64,000 nt of DNA from Pseudocolwellia sp048296855 (GTDB lineage: Bacteria > Pseudomonadota > Gammaproteobacteria > Enterobacterales > Alteromonadaceae): assembly GCA_048296855.1 (NCBI GenBank), contig CP182631.1. The stretch is one strand, 5' to 3'. Position 1 is the first letter of the stretch. Every line of letters begins with the position of its first letter. The translations under genes were made by a program, and so were the position numbers. This document shows positions 54,031-63,654 of the stretch, piece after piece. The notes under the pieces are model-generated. The model searched no databases. It was not told the DNA's origin and saw only the letters and a list, made by a program, of their open reading frames with translations.

Positions 54031-55032
54031 GTGAAAAGTATTAATATTTTGTATAAATGTAACAGATGGTATCTATCGACGATATTGATAATGATATTGA
54101 GTGCCTGCCAACCAAATTCAAGTACACCTATTGAACGTTGGCAACATTCAGTTGAAGGTGCTTATGCGGCAAATATTTCAAATAATGGTCAATATAGCGC
54201 GGTATCTTCTATTCATCATGGTATTAGTTTATGGGACTTAGAAAAAAACGCATTAAAGTTTAACTGGTCTCAGCAACAAGACAGTGCCGACAATTTAGTA
54301 CTGGCTATCGATATTGCAAACGACAATCGCTATGTATTAACAGCAAGTAGCAAAAACTTTGCTTTATGGAATATAACTAATGGTCAGTCTGAAGGTTATT
54401 GGCAAGTACGAGACTCCACCATAAGAGATATCGCCCTATCAAATAACGGTGAACACGTACTTGTAGGAAAAACTAACGGTACAGTTTTACATGTAACGAT
54501 TGATTCAGGTAGACGATTAGAATTTTTAGGCCATACAGAAAAAGTAAACTCTGTTGATATGCTACCCAATGGCAGAATAGCACTTTCGGGCGCGAACGAT
54601 TTTGTTGCTTATGTATGGGACACTTTGTCAGGCCAAGTTATTTATCGTTTTAATCACCCAAGTAGAGTCACCAAAGTGGCTTTAGATCCTAAAGGTAGAT
54701 ATGCCTTTACTGCAGACAGTAAAAAAGACGCTAATATTTGGGATTTAAAAACAGGGAAGCTCATCAGTCAATTACAATATACCAATAGACAAGAAGTATT
54801 TAGCTCCATTCAGTTTTCTGACGATGGCACTCAATTACTCACCGGAGCACCTTCGCGTAAAGTCAGTTTATGGGATATAAAAACCGGTAAACGTAAAGAA
54901 AGTTGGCATGTAACACCAAGAGATGACATTAGACCTGCCGGCGCAGTTGTTTACAGCGTCGCTTTTCGGGATAATAGCCACATTATTACTGAAAGCTCTT
55001 CTGGATATGCCGAATTATGGCAAATAAAATAA
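54031..55032 (+). CDS. WD40-like repeat lipoprotein
   Basis: 333 aa, GTG start. Signal peptide with lipobox LSAC, followed by a propeller of WD40-like repeats (GISLWDLEKNA, NFALWNITNGQ, FVAYVWDTLSGQ, DANIWDLKTGK, KVSLWDIKTGK). Probably periplasmic scaffold. It sits between the FkpA-type gene and slyX and its stop is 2 nt before the slyX ATG, so it shares a transcript with slyX. Confidence 0.82.
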   Translation: MKSINILYKCNRWYLSTILIMILSACQPNSSTPIERWQHSVEGAYAANISNNGQYSAVSSIHHGISLWDLEKNALKFNWSQQQDSADNLVLAIDIANDNRYVLTASSKNFALWNITNGQSEGYWQVRDSTIRDIALSNNGEHVLVGKTNGTVLHVTIDSGRRLEFLGHTEKVNSVDMLPNGRIALSGANDFVAYVWDTLSGQVIYRFNHPSRVTKVALDPKGRYAFTADSKKDANIWDLKTGKLISQLQYTNRQEVFSSIQFSDDGTQLLTGAPSRKVSLWDIKTGKRKESWHVTPRDDIRPAGAVVYSVAFRDNSHIITESSSGYAELWQIK

Positions 55033-55034
55033 TT

Positions 55035-55256
55035 ATGCCTGAAACAAATTTAGAACAACGTATTGAAGCATTAGAATCACGTAACGCTTTTCAAGACGAC
55101 GTAATTGAACAACTCAATGACGAGATAACCGTTCATCAATCACAAATAGCTGAATTACAGCACCAATTAACCTTAATTGCTGCTCGTATTAAAGATTCTT
55201 CTGCTCCTCAACAATCTGGCGAACAAGACATTGAGCCACCGCCACCTCATTATTAG
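55035..55256 (+). CDS. slyX: SlyX family coiled-coil protein
   Basis: 73 aa from ATG 55035, giving the usual SlyX length; an in-frame ATG at 55017 lies inside the WD40 gene. LEQRIEALESRNAFQDDVIEQLN heptads and the typical C-terminus EPPPPHY. Function unknown in general. Confidence 0.9.
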   Translation: MPETNLEQRIEALESRNAFQDDVIEQLNDEITVHQSQIAELQHQLTLIAARIKDSSAPQQSGEQDIEPPPPHY

Positions 55257-55262
55257 TAGAGC

Positions 55263-55457
55263 TTAATCTTGCTTGAACACACCTATAACCTGTTCATAAG
55301 GTCTAACTTCTTTGGCAACTTGCTCTTCTGGTTGTGTCATGGTTTCGCCACAAGTAACACACGTTACTTTTTCAACACCTTGTTCTTTCGTTAAAGACAA
55401 GGTGTCCATAGCTTTACACTTTGGACAAATTGCACCCGCAATAAAACGTTTTTTCAA
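55263..55457 (-). CDS. yheV: YheV-family zinc ribbon protein
   Basis: 64 aa with a CxxC...CxxC zinc ribbon (CPKCKA, CVTCGE) and conserved RFIAGA start. Convergent with slyX, divergent from yheS. Confidence 0.9.
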   Translation of the reverse strand: MKKRFIAGAICPKCKAMDTLSLTKEQGVEKVTCVTCGETMTQPEEQVAKEVRPYEQVIGVFKQD

Positions 55458-55569
55458 AATAGAAACTCTTTTATTAAATTAAGTTTATTCAAGACACGTA
55501 TTTTACCTTGAATAACACCTATAGGAAAAGCGACAATACCCATCTTAACTTTAAAGAAGGAATAATACA

Positions 55570-57489
55570 TTGATTACTGCCAACGATTTGGGCTTAGACC
55601 GAGGTACAAAAAACCTCATTGCAGGGTCTAGCTTTACTATTCATCCTAATCATAAAGTAGGATTAGTTGGTGCGAATGGATGTGGTAAGTCTTCTTTATT
55701 TGCAGCATTGCTTGGCGATCTTCAACCGGATACTGGTGATTTGTCTATGCCAAGTAGTTGGAGCATAGCTACCGTAAAACAAGACACGCCTGCTTTAGAA
55801 CAGTCTGCCCTTGATTACGTAATGGATGGCGATAAAGAATTTCGTCAGCTTGAAGCAAAATTAGAACAAGCACGAGCAGACGATAACGGTGCACTTGAAG
55901 CTACCATTATTAACCAAATAGATACCATTAACGGTTACAGCTTACCCGCAAGAGCTGGGGAGTTATTACACGGTTTAGGTTTTTTACAGCCACAACTGGC
56001 AAACCCAGTAAAAGCCTTTTCAGGTGGTTGGCGAATGCGTTTAAACTTAGCGCAAGCCTTGATCAGCCGAGCGGATCTGTTATTACTTGATGAACCCACT
56101 AACCATTTAGATTTAGACGCAGTCATTTGGTTACAGCGTTGGCTAAAACGTTTTACTGGCACCTTAGTACTTATTTCTCATGATCGTGATTTTCTTGATG
56201 ATGTTATTGGCCAAATACTTCATATAGAACACAAACAAGCTAAACTATACGCTGGTAACTACACCGCTTTTGAAAGACAACGTGCCGAGCATTTAGCCCA
56301 GCAAGATGCTCAATACCAAAAGCAACAAAAAGAAGTGGCTCACCTTACCTCGTTTGTAGATCGCTTTAGAGCAAAAGCCAGTAAAGCCAAACAAGCACAA
56401 AGTCGCTTAAAACGATTACAAAAATTACCTGATTTAGCGCCAGCACATGTAGACAGCCAATTTACGTTTAGCTTCGAAAAGCCTGATAGCTTGCCTTACC
56501 CGTTACTTTCATTAACAGATAGTGACTGTGGTTATAATCAAGAAACCATTATTTTAAGCTCAGTAAATATGACCTTAGTACCAGGTAGCCGTATAGGATT
56601 ATTAGGGCGAAACGGTGCAGGTAAGTCAACGTTAATCAAATCTTTAGCAGGCGAACTTGCGCTAATGCAAGGCGAACGTTACTGCGCACAAGAACTTAAA
56701 GTCGGTTATTTTTCGCAGCATCAGCTTGAACAATTACATATGGCTAGCTCGGCTATCGATCACATATTACGTGCTAAACCTGAAAAAACATTATTAGAAG
56801 CTCGCTCGTTTTTAGGACGTTTTGGTTTTAGTGGCGATCAAGCTTTGGATTCTGTTGGTACTATGTCAGGCGGTGAAAAAGCACGCTTAGTGTTAGCGCT
56901 TATCGTATTAGAAAAGCCACAATTACTATTACTTGATGAACCCACCAACCATTTAGATTTAGAAATGCGTCAAGCCTTAGTGCTTGCACTGCAAGACTTT
57001 GATGGCGCTATTATATTAATTGCCCATGACAGGTATTTGCTTGAGTCGTGTGTTGACGAATTTTATATCGTTGCCAATAATGCTGTGCAAGATTTTGACG
57101 GCGATATTGATGATTACCAACAATGGCTAAACGACGAAAAAAAGCTCACCCTTAAAAATGCTAAAACAAACACAAGTAACAGTGATAACGATTCAAGCGT
57201 TGATAAAAAACAACAGCGCAGAGAACAAGCTGAACTAAGAAAAAAAGCAGCACCACTAAAAAAACAAGCCGATAAATTTGAAAAAAAGGTTACACAGTTT
57301 CAAGCTGAATTAGACGAGGTTGAAGCCATATTAGCCGACCCTGATATTTACCAAGCTGAACATAAAGCACGTTTAAATGAACTCATTAAAAAACAAGCCC
57401 ATTTAAAATCTGAAATTGAAGAAAACGAAATGCAATGGCTTGACTTAGAAGAACAAATTGAAGCAGTTATGTCAGATATACCGGAATAG
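55570..57489 (+). CDS. yheS: ABC-F ATPase YheS
   Basis: 639 aa, two ATP-binding cassettes in one chain, no membrane domain. First Walker A GANGCGKS, signature FSGGWRMR, Walker B LLLLDEPTNHLDL; second GRNGAGKS, MSGGEKARL, LLLLDEPTNHLDL. A coiled linker (about 240-285) and a long charged C-terminal coil. ABC-F proteins act on the ribosome. TTG start behind AAGGA. Confidence 0.96.
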   Translation: MITANDLGLDRGTKNLIAGSSFTIHPNHKVGLVGANGCGKSSLFAALLGDLQPDTGDLSMPSSWSIATVKQDTPALEQSALDYVMDGDKEFRQLEAKLEQARADDNGALEATIINQIDTINGYSLPARAGELLHGLGFLQPQLANPVKAFSGGWRMRLNLAQALISRADLLLLDEPTNHLDLDAVIWLQRWLKRFTGTLVLISHDRDFLDDVIGQILHIEHKQAKLYAGNYTAFERQRAEHLAQQDAQYQKQQKEVAHLTSFVDRFRAKASKAKQAQSRLKRLQKLPDLAPAHVDSQFTFSFEKPDSLPYPLLSLTDSDCGYNQETIILSSVNMTLVPGSRIGLLGRNGAGKSTLIKSLAGELALMQGERYCAQELKVGYFSQHQLEQLHMASSAIDHILRAKPEKTLLEARSFLGRFGFSGDQALDSVGTMSGGEKARLVLALIVLEKPQLLLLDEPTNHLDLEMRQALVLALQDFDGAIILIAHDRYLLESCVDEFYIVANNAVQDFDGDIDDYQQWLNDEKKLTLKNAKTNTSNSDNDSSVDKKQQRREQAELRKKAAPLKKQADKFEKKVTQFQAELDEVEAILADPDIYQAEHKARLNELIKKQAHLKSEIEENEMQWLDLEEQIEAVMSDIPE

Positions 57490-57641
57490 ATGACTTAAAA
57501 AATGTCACAAGATTAATGTCAATATTGTTGCTACACTGTAATTAATACGTAAAATCAATAATACATTAACCATAATGGTTCATTTAACTATTTATTGTAT
57601 ATAAACTTTATAAGTATATGCACATAAATAAGGAGTAAATA

Positions 57642-58382
57642 ATGAAAACGCGCTCACTACTATGTATCTTTTTCAGTTTAGCCACCAGTTTTTCAGCTTT
57701 TAGTTATGATGGCGATTTAGAATTAGGTATTTTTCAATTAAACCGCGGAGAATTTAAAGCGGCAATAAAAGAATTTGAACCTCTTGTAAAAGAAGGTTAC
57801 TCGCCTGCACAGTATCAAATGGCATTAATTTACCAAAACGGTTACGGCGTTCAAAAAAACGCAACCAAAGCATTTGAATTATTTTCGTTAGCGGCTTCAC
57901 AAAACTACCCTGATGCGCTATTTAGCCTTGCTCTTATGTATTCAGCAGGTGAAGGTGTAACTAAAGATTTAAAAACCGCATTTACGTTAACTGAAAAAGC
58001 CGCGAATAAAGATCTAGCAAGAGCTCAGTTTAATTTAGGCGTTATGTATTACAACGGCGAAGGTGTAAGCCGCGATTACTTAAAAGCTTCTCGTTGGTAT
58101 GAAAAAGCCGCAGACCAGAACTATGCTTTAGCACAATTTAACTTAGCATTAATGTACTTTGAAGGTAAAGGCGTACCTAAAAGTAACGAAAAATCATATC
58201 TTTGGAATATTATCGCTTATCGAAATGGTTATGCTTTAGCGAAAAAAAGCTTAGAAATGGATGAACGTAATTTAGGTTCAGACGCAATTAAAGAAATAAG
58301 AGAAGAAGCCGAAACTATACGTGCACAAATTGTGAGACGTGAAGAAATAAAAGCTAAAATAGCCAATCAAAAAGCTTATTAA
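57642..58382 (+). CDS. Sel1-repeat secreted protein
   Basis: 246 aa with signal peptide (SFSAFS). About five Sel1 (TPR-like) repeats, e.g. AQYQMALIYQNGYGVQKNATKAFE, AQFNLGVMYYNGEGVSRDYLKA. A protein-binding scaffold, role unknown. GGAG about nine bases before the ATG. It interrupts the usual yheS-yheT order. Confidence 0.88.
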   Translation: MKTRSLLCIFFSLATSFSAFSYDGDLELGIFQLNRGEFKAAIKEFEPLVKEGYSPAQYQMALIYQNGYGVQKNATKAFELFSLAASQNYPDALFSLALMYSAGEGVTKDLKTAFTLTEKAANKDLARAQFNLGVMYYNGEGVSRDYLKASRWYEKAADQNYALAQFNLALMYFEGKGVPKSNEKSYLWNIIAYRNGYALAKKSLEMDERNLGSDAIKEIREEAETIRAQIVRREEIKAKIANQKAY

Positions 58383-58393
58383 AGATTCGTTTT

Positions 58394-58440
58394 ATTACCC
58401 GTAACCATTCATACGCATATTGATTGGTTACGAGTATAAT
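58394..58440. repeat. Short TACCCGTAACCATTCA hairpin
   Basis: TTACCCGTAACCATTCA pairs with TGATTGGTTACGAGTATAA around a short loop; a miniature relative of the TATACCCGTTA repeats elsewhere, placed after the Sel1 gene, where it may act as a transcript end. Confidence 0.5.
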
Positions 58441-58450
58441 TAAAAGACTC

Positions 58451-58464
58451 TTGATCTACATCAT
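58451..58464. promoter_or_regulatory. FNR-like box
   Basis: TTGATCTACATCAT matches the FNR/EtrA consensus TTGAT-N4-ATCAA in 9 of 10 fixed positions; it ends 60 bases before the small membrane-protein gene. Confidence 0.55.
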
Positions 58465-58524
58465 CATATAAACCAGTTGCGTTAGTTAAAATGTGTTTAA
58501 GCTTTTAACTAACGAGAGGTTCTT

Positions 58525-58653
58525 ATGAACGTTTTCAGCCTATTATTGAGTGACCCTGTTGCCGTATATTCACTTGTTGGCCTACTGATTTTATTCGGTA
58601 TTTGTGGATTTTATGTTTTCTATTTCATGAAAAAAATTCATGATAATGGATGA
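58525..58653 (+). CDS. Small membrane protein, DUF3149-like
   Basis: 42 aa: a polar start with LLSDPVAVYSL, one membrane helix (LVGLLILFGICGFYVFYF) and a short basic end KKIHDNG. The DPV motif and layout resemble DUF3149 proteins. GAGAGG before the ATG supports translation. An FNR-like site upstream suggests oxygen control. Confidence 0.7.
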   Translation: MNVFSLLLSDPVAVYSLVGLLILFGICGFYVFYFMKKIHDNG

Positions 58654-58787
58654 ATTTACACTAACTCTATTAATCAACAAGCAAACTACACGAATCAATT
58701 GAGGAGAGCTTAACTTCTCTCCTTAGTTTAAATGACCTCAAATCTATTGCGTAAATTCATTCCCTCTTACATATCATAAAAACTAAA
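58654..58787. other. Intergenic after the small membrane protein
   Basis: No gene seen; AT-rich spacer before the MITE-like element. Confidence 0.3.
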
Positions 58788-58983
58788 TAACCTAAACTCG
58801 GTTTAATAAATACTTCTCTAGCAGCTATTTTTCCTAACTTCTGCGTTAAATTTACTTGCAATAGACTACTATTGACGCGAAATTTGCCTTAAATTAAGAA
58901 AAACTAGCAAGCTAGAGGCTCAATAAAACTATTTTTTCTTGTATTTCAATACATTAAGAGTCTCTTAAACCAAGTTTAGGTTA
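58788..58983. mobile_element. MITE-like palindromic element
   Basis: TAACCTAAACTCGGTTTA at the left pairs with TAAACCAAGTTTAGGTTA at the right (17 of 18). The interior has the hairpin CAATAGACTACTATTG and motifs shared with 8626-8860. About 196 bp, no ORF, non-autonomous. Confidence 0.65.
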
Positions 58984-59046
58984 AATACAGTTTTCGCTGC
59001 TGTTTTTCATTACAATAACGTAACTTTGTTCAACCCGTGCTATTTC

Positions 59047-60027
59047 ATGTTTCAATCGAGTAACTTCAAACCTGCTAAATGGTTATCAAACCCTCATGTA
59101 CAAACGATGCTGGCTAAATATCTTAATCGTAAAGAGATGACCTCAACGGTTAATGAAGTACTTGAGTTACCTGATGGCGACTTCGTTGATTTAGCATGGA
59201 CAGAAATACCACAGGCCAATAACACTAAGCCTATTATTGTTTTATTACATGGCTTGCAGGGCTCGCAGCACAGTCATTATATAAAAAGTATGTTTAAGGC
59301 AATTAAACAACAAGGCTGGATTGCGGTGTTAATTCATTTTCGGGGTTGTGGTAGCAAACCTAACCGATTAGCACATTCGTATCACTCGGGTTATACCTGC
59401 GATATTCATTATTTTTCTGAACAACTAAGAACACGTTATCAACAATGTAAATTAGCTATTGTTGGTTATTCATTAGGAGGTAATGTATTAACTAAATATT
59501 TAGCTGAAGCTGAAAACTCTCCTTATGTTTGCGCTACCGTTATTTGTGCACCATTACATTTAGCGAGTTGCAGCGCAAAAATCAATAAAGGCTCTTCTAA
59601 AATATATCAAAAGTATTTGATTGATATGTTAAAACACAGCACCGAAGAAAAAATTAAACTAGGTCTCATTAAACATATTTCGTTAAACGCGCTAAAACAA
59701 CTAAAAACAATGCGTGACTTTGATAATAGCGTAACAGCCCCATTAAATGGCTTTACCAGCGCAGAACATTACTACAATGAGTCGAGCGGCATTAACGTAC
59801 TCAGTGCGATAACTCAACCTTGTTTAATTATTCACGCAGAAGACGATCCTTTTTTATCTCATGAACATATTACCCATATAGACTCTTTGCCAGAAAACAT
59901 AACATTCGAAGTTTCAACTCATGGCGGACATGTTGGTTTTCTTTCAAGTAACACAGCTCACAAAGGCTTTAAACCTATATATTGGTTAGAGACTAGAGTT
60001 CCCAAATTTTTACAGGACTATTTATGA
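59047..60027 (+). CDS. yheT: YheT-family alpha/beta hydrolase
   Basis: 326 aa from ATG 59047 (a TTG seven codons upstream is less likely). LPDGDFVDLAW, HGLQGS, HFRGCGSKPNRL, nucleophile elbow GYSLGGN, catalytic Asp in HAEDDPF and His in HGGHVGF. Esterase-like, substrate unknown. Overlaps yheU by 4 nt. Confidence 0.93.
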   Translation: MFQSSNFKPAKWLSNPHVQTMLAKYLNRKEMTSTVNEVLELPDGDFVDLAWTEIPQANNTKPIIVLLHGLQGSQHSHYIKSMFKAIKQQGWIAVLIHFRGCGSKPNRLAHSYHSGYTCDIHYFSEQLRTRYQQCKLAIVGYSLGGNVLTKYLAEAENSPYVCATVICAPLHLASCSAKINKGSSKIYQKYLIDMLKHSTEEKIKLGLIKHISLNALKQLKTMRDFDNSVTAPLNGFTSAEHYYNESSGINVLSAITQPCLIIHAEDDPFLSHEHITHIDSLPENITFEVSTHGGHVGFLSSNTAHKGFKPIYWLETRVPKFLQDYL

Positions 60028-60260
60028 TTATTCCCTTTAAAGACTTAAATTCAGAAACATTATTTAGCATTATTAAAGAATTTGTTTTACGAGAAGGTAC
60101 AGAGTACGGCGCTGAAGATGTTTCTATTGAAGAAAAAGTAGAACAAGTACGTAAACAGTTAACATTAGGCACTGCAGTTTTGGTGTATTCAGAGCTTCAT
60201 GAAACAGTGAATATAATACCTGCAGATCAATTTGAAGAAGAAAAAGAAGAGTTAGAGTAG
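60024..60260 (+). CDS. yheU: YheU family protein
   Basis: 78 aa, acidic, MIIPFKDLNSETLFSIIKEF then REGTEYGAEDVSIEEKVEQVRKQL, the UPF0270 pattern. Starts in the last codons of yheT (ATGA-type overlap), as in other gammaproteobacteria. Function unknown. Confidence 0.92.
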   Translation: MIIPFKDLNSETLFSIIKEFVLREGTEYGAEDVSIEEKVEQVRKQLTLGTAVLVYSELHETVNIIPADQFEEEKEELE

Positions 60261-60288
60261 CTCTTCTTCATTATTAGGGGGATAGTAA

Positions 60289-61110
60289 TTAATCGCGACG
60301 AGCCGAATGAGGTTTTACTATTTTATCCCAAGGAATATCAGCAGAGCCTAATGACATAAAGTCAGGATTAAGTAGACTGTCTCTTTTGTTATAACTTAAT
60401 GGAATAAATTCACTGTCGATAATTGAGCCACCCGCTTGCTCTAAAATGCAATGGCTTGCCCCCGTATCCCATTCACCAGTTGGTCCAATGCGTAAATAAC
60501 AATCGGCTAAACCTTCTGCTATTAATGCATTTTTTAACGAACAACTTCCTAATGGCACATACTCATAGTCAAATTCATTATTAAGGTATTGCCCCATTAA
60601 ATTTAACTTTTGTCTTCGGCTAACCGCAACCTTTATCGGACGGTTATCGTCGTATTCAGCCACCTGAATTTTAGTGGTACCTTCCGATGTTTCTTTAAAC
60701 GCACCTACACCACTTTGTGCGTAGTAGGTCATATTATGATCGGGCGCATGTATAACACCAATACTTGGCCAACCATTTTCAACTAAAGCCACATTTACCG
60801 CAAAATCGCCACTGGCTAAAATAAATTCGCCAGTGCCATCAATAGGATCTAACAACCAATATTGTTTCCACTGACTACGCTGCTCAAGTGTTAACGCACC
60901 TATTTCTTCAGAAATAATAGGAATATTAGGGGTACGTTTTTGCAACTCAGCCATTAACACATCGTTAGCGGCTATATCAGCGCTAGTTACGGGGCTATTA
61001 TCTTCCTTAATTTCAGAGGTGTAATCTCCGTTTTGGTAATGTTTAGTTACTTCTACACCTGCTTTTTTCGCGCTTTCTATTGCGATAGAAAGAAGTTCTT
61101 CGTTATTCAT
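60289..61110 (-). CDS. cysQ: 3'(2'),5'-bisphosphate nucleotidase
   Basis: 273 aa from ATG 61110; a GTG three codons upstream is an alternative. Inositol-monophosphatase fold: EEIGAL, LLDPIDGTGEFI and GEWDTGASHCILEQAGG supply the metal ligands. Removes PAP/PAPS by-product of sulfate assimilation. Overlaps the end of nudE. The TPR-sulfotransferase at 20430 would also yield PAP. Confidence 0.94.
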   Translation of the reverse strand: MNNEELLSIAIESAKKAGVEVTKHYQNGDYTSEIKEDNSPVTSADIAANDVLMAELQKRTPNIPIISEEIGALTLEQRSQWKQYWLLDPIDGTGEFILASGDFAVNVALVENGWPSIGVIHAPDHNMTYYAQSGVGAFKETSEGTTKIQVAEYDDNRPIKVAVSRRQKLNLMGQYLNNEFDYEYVPLGSCSLKNALIAEGLADCYLRIGPTGEWDTGASHCILEQAGGSIIDSEFIPLSYNKRDSLLNPDFMSLGSADIPWDKIVKPHSARRD

Positions 61111-61657
61111 GGGATCCACTTAAATAATCTTTTACTAACATAAGTGCTGCGATGCTTCGTGCCTCGTTAAAATCGGGTTGAGCAAGTAACGACTTATATT
61201 CACTGAGTTTCCAAGGTACTACGTCTAGTTCTTCTGGTTCATCACCTTCTAAACGTTCTTCATAAAGGTGAGTTGCGATAAAAATGTTCATACTTGCTGC
61301 AAAAAAACCGGGTGCCATTGCAACTTTTTTAATTTCGGTAAGATCTTCACTGCCAAAACCTATTTCTTCTTTTAGCTCTCGGTTTGCAGCTACTTCAGGG
61401 CTTTCTCCTGGGTCAATCAACCCTTTAGGAAAACCAAGCTCATAAGTATGTGTACCTGCACAATACTCACGTACCAACAATACGGTATCTTCATCTTGCA
61501 TAGCGACTATCATAACAGCCCCTCTGCCAGCACCTTGCATGCGCTCGTACTGTCTTTTGACACCATTACTAAAGGTAAGTTCTAGCTGTTCAATTGAGAA
61601 TAATCGACTTTTTGCGACCAATTTTCGGTCATCAATAGTGGGGAGCTTTTTTCCCAT
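61103..61657 (-). CDS. nudE: ADP-compound hydrolase NudE
   Basis: 184 aa. Nudix box GLIDPGESPEVAANRELKEE then IGF, with all catalytic Glu residues present. Hydrolyses ADP-ribose, NADH and diadenosine polyphosphates. Upstream of cysQ in one transcript, an order known from Vibrio and Shewanella. Confidence 0.94.
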   Translation of the reverse strand: MGKKLPTIDDRKLVAKSRLFSIEQLELTFSNGVKRQYERMQGAGRGAVMIVAMQDEDTVLLVREYCAGTHTYELGFPKGLIDPGESPEVAANRELKEEIGFGSEDLTEIKKVAMAPGFFAASMNIFIATHLYEERLEGDEPEELDVVPWKLSEYKSLLAQPDFNEARSIAALMLVKDYLSGSHE

Positions 61658-61754
61658 TGTAATAAGTACCTTACTCGATAGCGCTAATTCATTTAGAATA
61701 GCATGATAACTTTATATATAATCCTATAATAAACGGGTTATTAGGAAAAAATCT

Positions 61755-62444
61755 ATGCTTGATTGGTCAAATATTTCAACTGTTTTACTGGATATGGATG
61801 GCACCATACTCGATCTTCATTTTGACAATCATTTTTGGCTTCATCATTTACCGCTTCGATATAGCGAATCGGCTCAAATAAGTATAGACGAAGCTAAGCA
61901 TAAATTAACCTGCCATTATAAAAAAGTTGAAGGAACAATAGATTGGTATTGTTTAGACTACTGGGCTGAACAAACACAATTATCTATTACTGACTTAAAA
62001 AAAGAGGTTCAACACCTTATAAAATTACGCGAGGATGCTCATCACTTTTTAGTTGCTTTAAAAGAAACCGGCAGAAACGTTGTACTTGTAACAAATGCTC
62101 ATCCAGATAGCTTAGCGCTTAAAATAGAACGCACTCAATTAGATAAGTACTTTAATACCTTATATTCAACTCATGAGTTTGGTGTAACAAAAGAGTCGCA
62201 ATTATTATGGCAAAGGTTACAAGCTAAAGAAGGCTTTGAATTAAGTAACACTTTATTTGTTGACGATAGTTTACCTATATTAAAATCGGCCCAACAATAT
62301 GGTATTCAACATCTATTGGCGATTGCCAATCCTGATAGTAAACAACCTGAAAAAGTGATCACTGAGTTTCCTGCTATCACAAACTATGATGTACTTTTAC
62401 ATGATATAAAAGCACATCCATTTTTGAATAAACCTAATAACTAA
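61755..62444 (+). CDS. yrfG: HAD-family GMP/IMP nucleotidase YrfG
   Basis: 229 aa. HAD motif I LLDMDGTILDL, motif II VLVTNAHP, motif III/IV VDDSLPILKSA. Dephosphorylates purine mononucleotides. Divergent from nudE; its stop overlaps the gspN stop by 4 nt. Confidence 0.92.
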   Translation: MLDWSNISTVLLDMDGTILDLHFDNHFWLHHLPLRYSESAQISIDEAKHKLTCHYKKVEGTIDWYCLDYWAEQTQLSITDLKKEVQHLIKLREDAHHFLVALKETGRNVVLVTNAHPDSLALKIERTQLDKYFNTLYSTHEFGVTKESQLLWQRLQAKEGFELSNTLFVDDSLPILKSAQQYGIQHLLAIANPDSKQPEKVITEFPAITNYDVLLHDIKAHPFLNKPNN

Positions 62445-63184
62445 AAGTTAAGCTTATACCTACCTCTATTATCAGGTGAACCAAGGAAAGGTAAAGCTTC
62501 ATTTAATACAGTAGGAAACTTACTACCCGGCTCTAAATAACCACTCCCCGAAATACGTTCAGGCGAATGAATATAAGCGCTAAAAGTTAAGCCTAAATTA
62601 TTTTTAGGATCAATGGTGAATTTAGCGATCCCCTTTTCACATTCAAGTTTACCGCTTAACGTACCAAAATTAATTTTTTCATCTAATGCTTTTATACTTG
62701 CTGTATCCCACGTAACGGTACCATTTAATTGCTGACAAAGTGGTTTACCCATTACAAAGGTTTCAATATTTACATCAATAAATTTTTGTGCGGTTAATGG
62801 AATAGGTAATGTTAATTGTTGAGCAATGTCATTCGCTGCAACTAAAGCATGTCCATTACTTACTTCAATATCACCAAATAAATGACTTAAGCTTACTTTA
62901 CCTTCAGGCCCGTTAACTAAAGCTCCACCAAAAGTTGCATCAACACTTGGGTTAAACATTAAGAGTGAAAGCAAGCTAACTTCAATATTTACGTCATTAA
63001 TACTATAACCGTCTACAATAATACGTTTGATACTTCCTTGCCAAATAGAGCCTTTAACACCTTGCAAGGCAATGTTTTTAGGCAATGATATTTGATTAAC
63101 AACCCACTGAGCCGGCGTTTGCGACACCATAAAAAATAGGTAAACTAAAATAAAAACTGCCGTACCTATAAACCATTTTTTCAT
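62441..63184 (-). CDS. gspN: Type II secretion system protein N
   Basis: 247 aa, N-terminal membrane helix (GTAVFILVYLFFMV) and periplasmic domain with the GspN pattern LQGVKGSIWQGS and a C-terminal RGRYKLNF. Pseudopilus/assembly accessory. Start overlaps the gspM stop (TAATG). Confidence 0.92.
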   Translation of the reverse strand: MKKWFIGTAVFILVYLFFMVSQTPAQWVVNQISLPKNIALQGVKGSIWQGSIKRIIVDGYSINDVNIEVSLLSLLMFNPSVDATFGGALVNGPEGKVSLSHLFGDIEVSNGHALVAANDIAQQLTLPIPLTAQKFIDVNIETFVMGKPLCQQLNGTVTWDTASIKALDEKINFGTLSGKLECEKGIAKFTIDPKNNLGLTFSAYIHSPERISGSGYLEPGSKFPTVLNEALPFLGSPDNRGRYKLNF

Positions 63185-63654
63185 TAACTTCTTCCTAATT
63201 GCAATCGTCTTACTTTAACAACGCCTGCTTTTTGTGCGTGAGTAATATCTATAGATTTTACTGTTACACCTTCTTTATCTGATAGTTTTTCTAACCATGT
63301 AAGTAAGTTGTTAAAGGGAACTTCATCAATCCATACTTGTAAATCGTCACCTTGTGGCTGCATACGAGCTATCGTAATTTGGCTGCGCCCTGCTGTTTTA
63401 TTAACAATACTTGATAAACTTGCATTACGATTGTGCGACTTTCCTGCACCTACTGCACTTTTGTATTTAGCTGTGCCTTCGTGCACTAAGGTTAATAGTT
63501 TTTGTTGACGCTCTACTTTCTTAGTCGCTAAATCAATATTTTTATTTAAAGGGGCCCAAATAGCGCTATATAAAATAAAAAATAATACAACGCTCGCCAT
63601 AGCAATAACTAATCTTTGCTCGCGAATATTCAGTTGTAACCAACGTTCTTTCAT
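63184..63654 (-). CDS. gspM: Type II secretion system protein M
   Basis: 156 aa, one membrane helix (LVIAMASVVLFFILYSAIW) and a ferredoxin-like periplasmic domain (LSSIVNKTAGRSQITIARMQP, VPFNNLLTWLEKLSDKEGV). Inner-membrane platform with GspL. TAATG overlaps on both sides. Confidence 0.93.
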   Translation of the reverse strand: MKERWLQLNIREQRLVIAMASVVLFFILYSAIWAPLNKNIDLATKKVERQQKLLTLVHEGTAKYKSAVGAGKSHNRNASLSSIVNKTAGRSQITIARMQPQGDDLQVWIDEVPFNNLLTWLEKLSDKEGVTVKSIDITHAQKAGVVKVRRLQLGRS

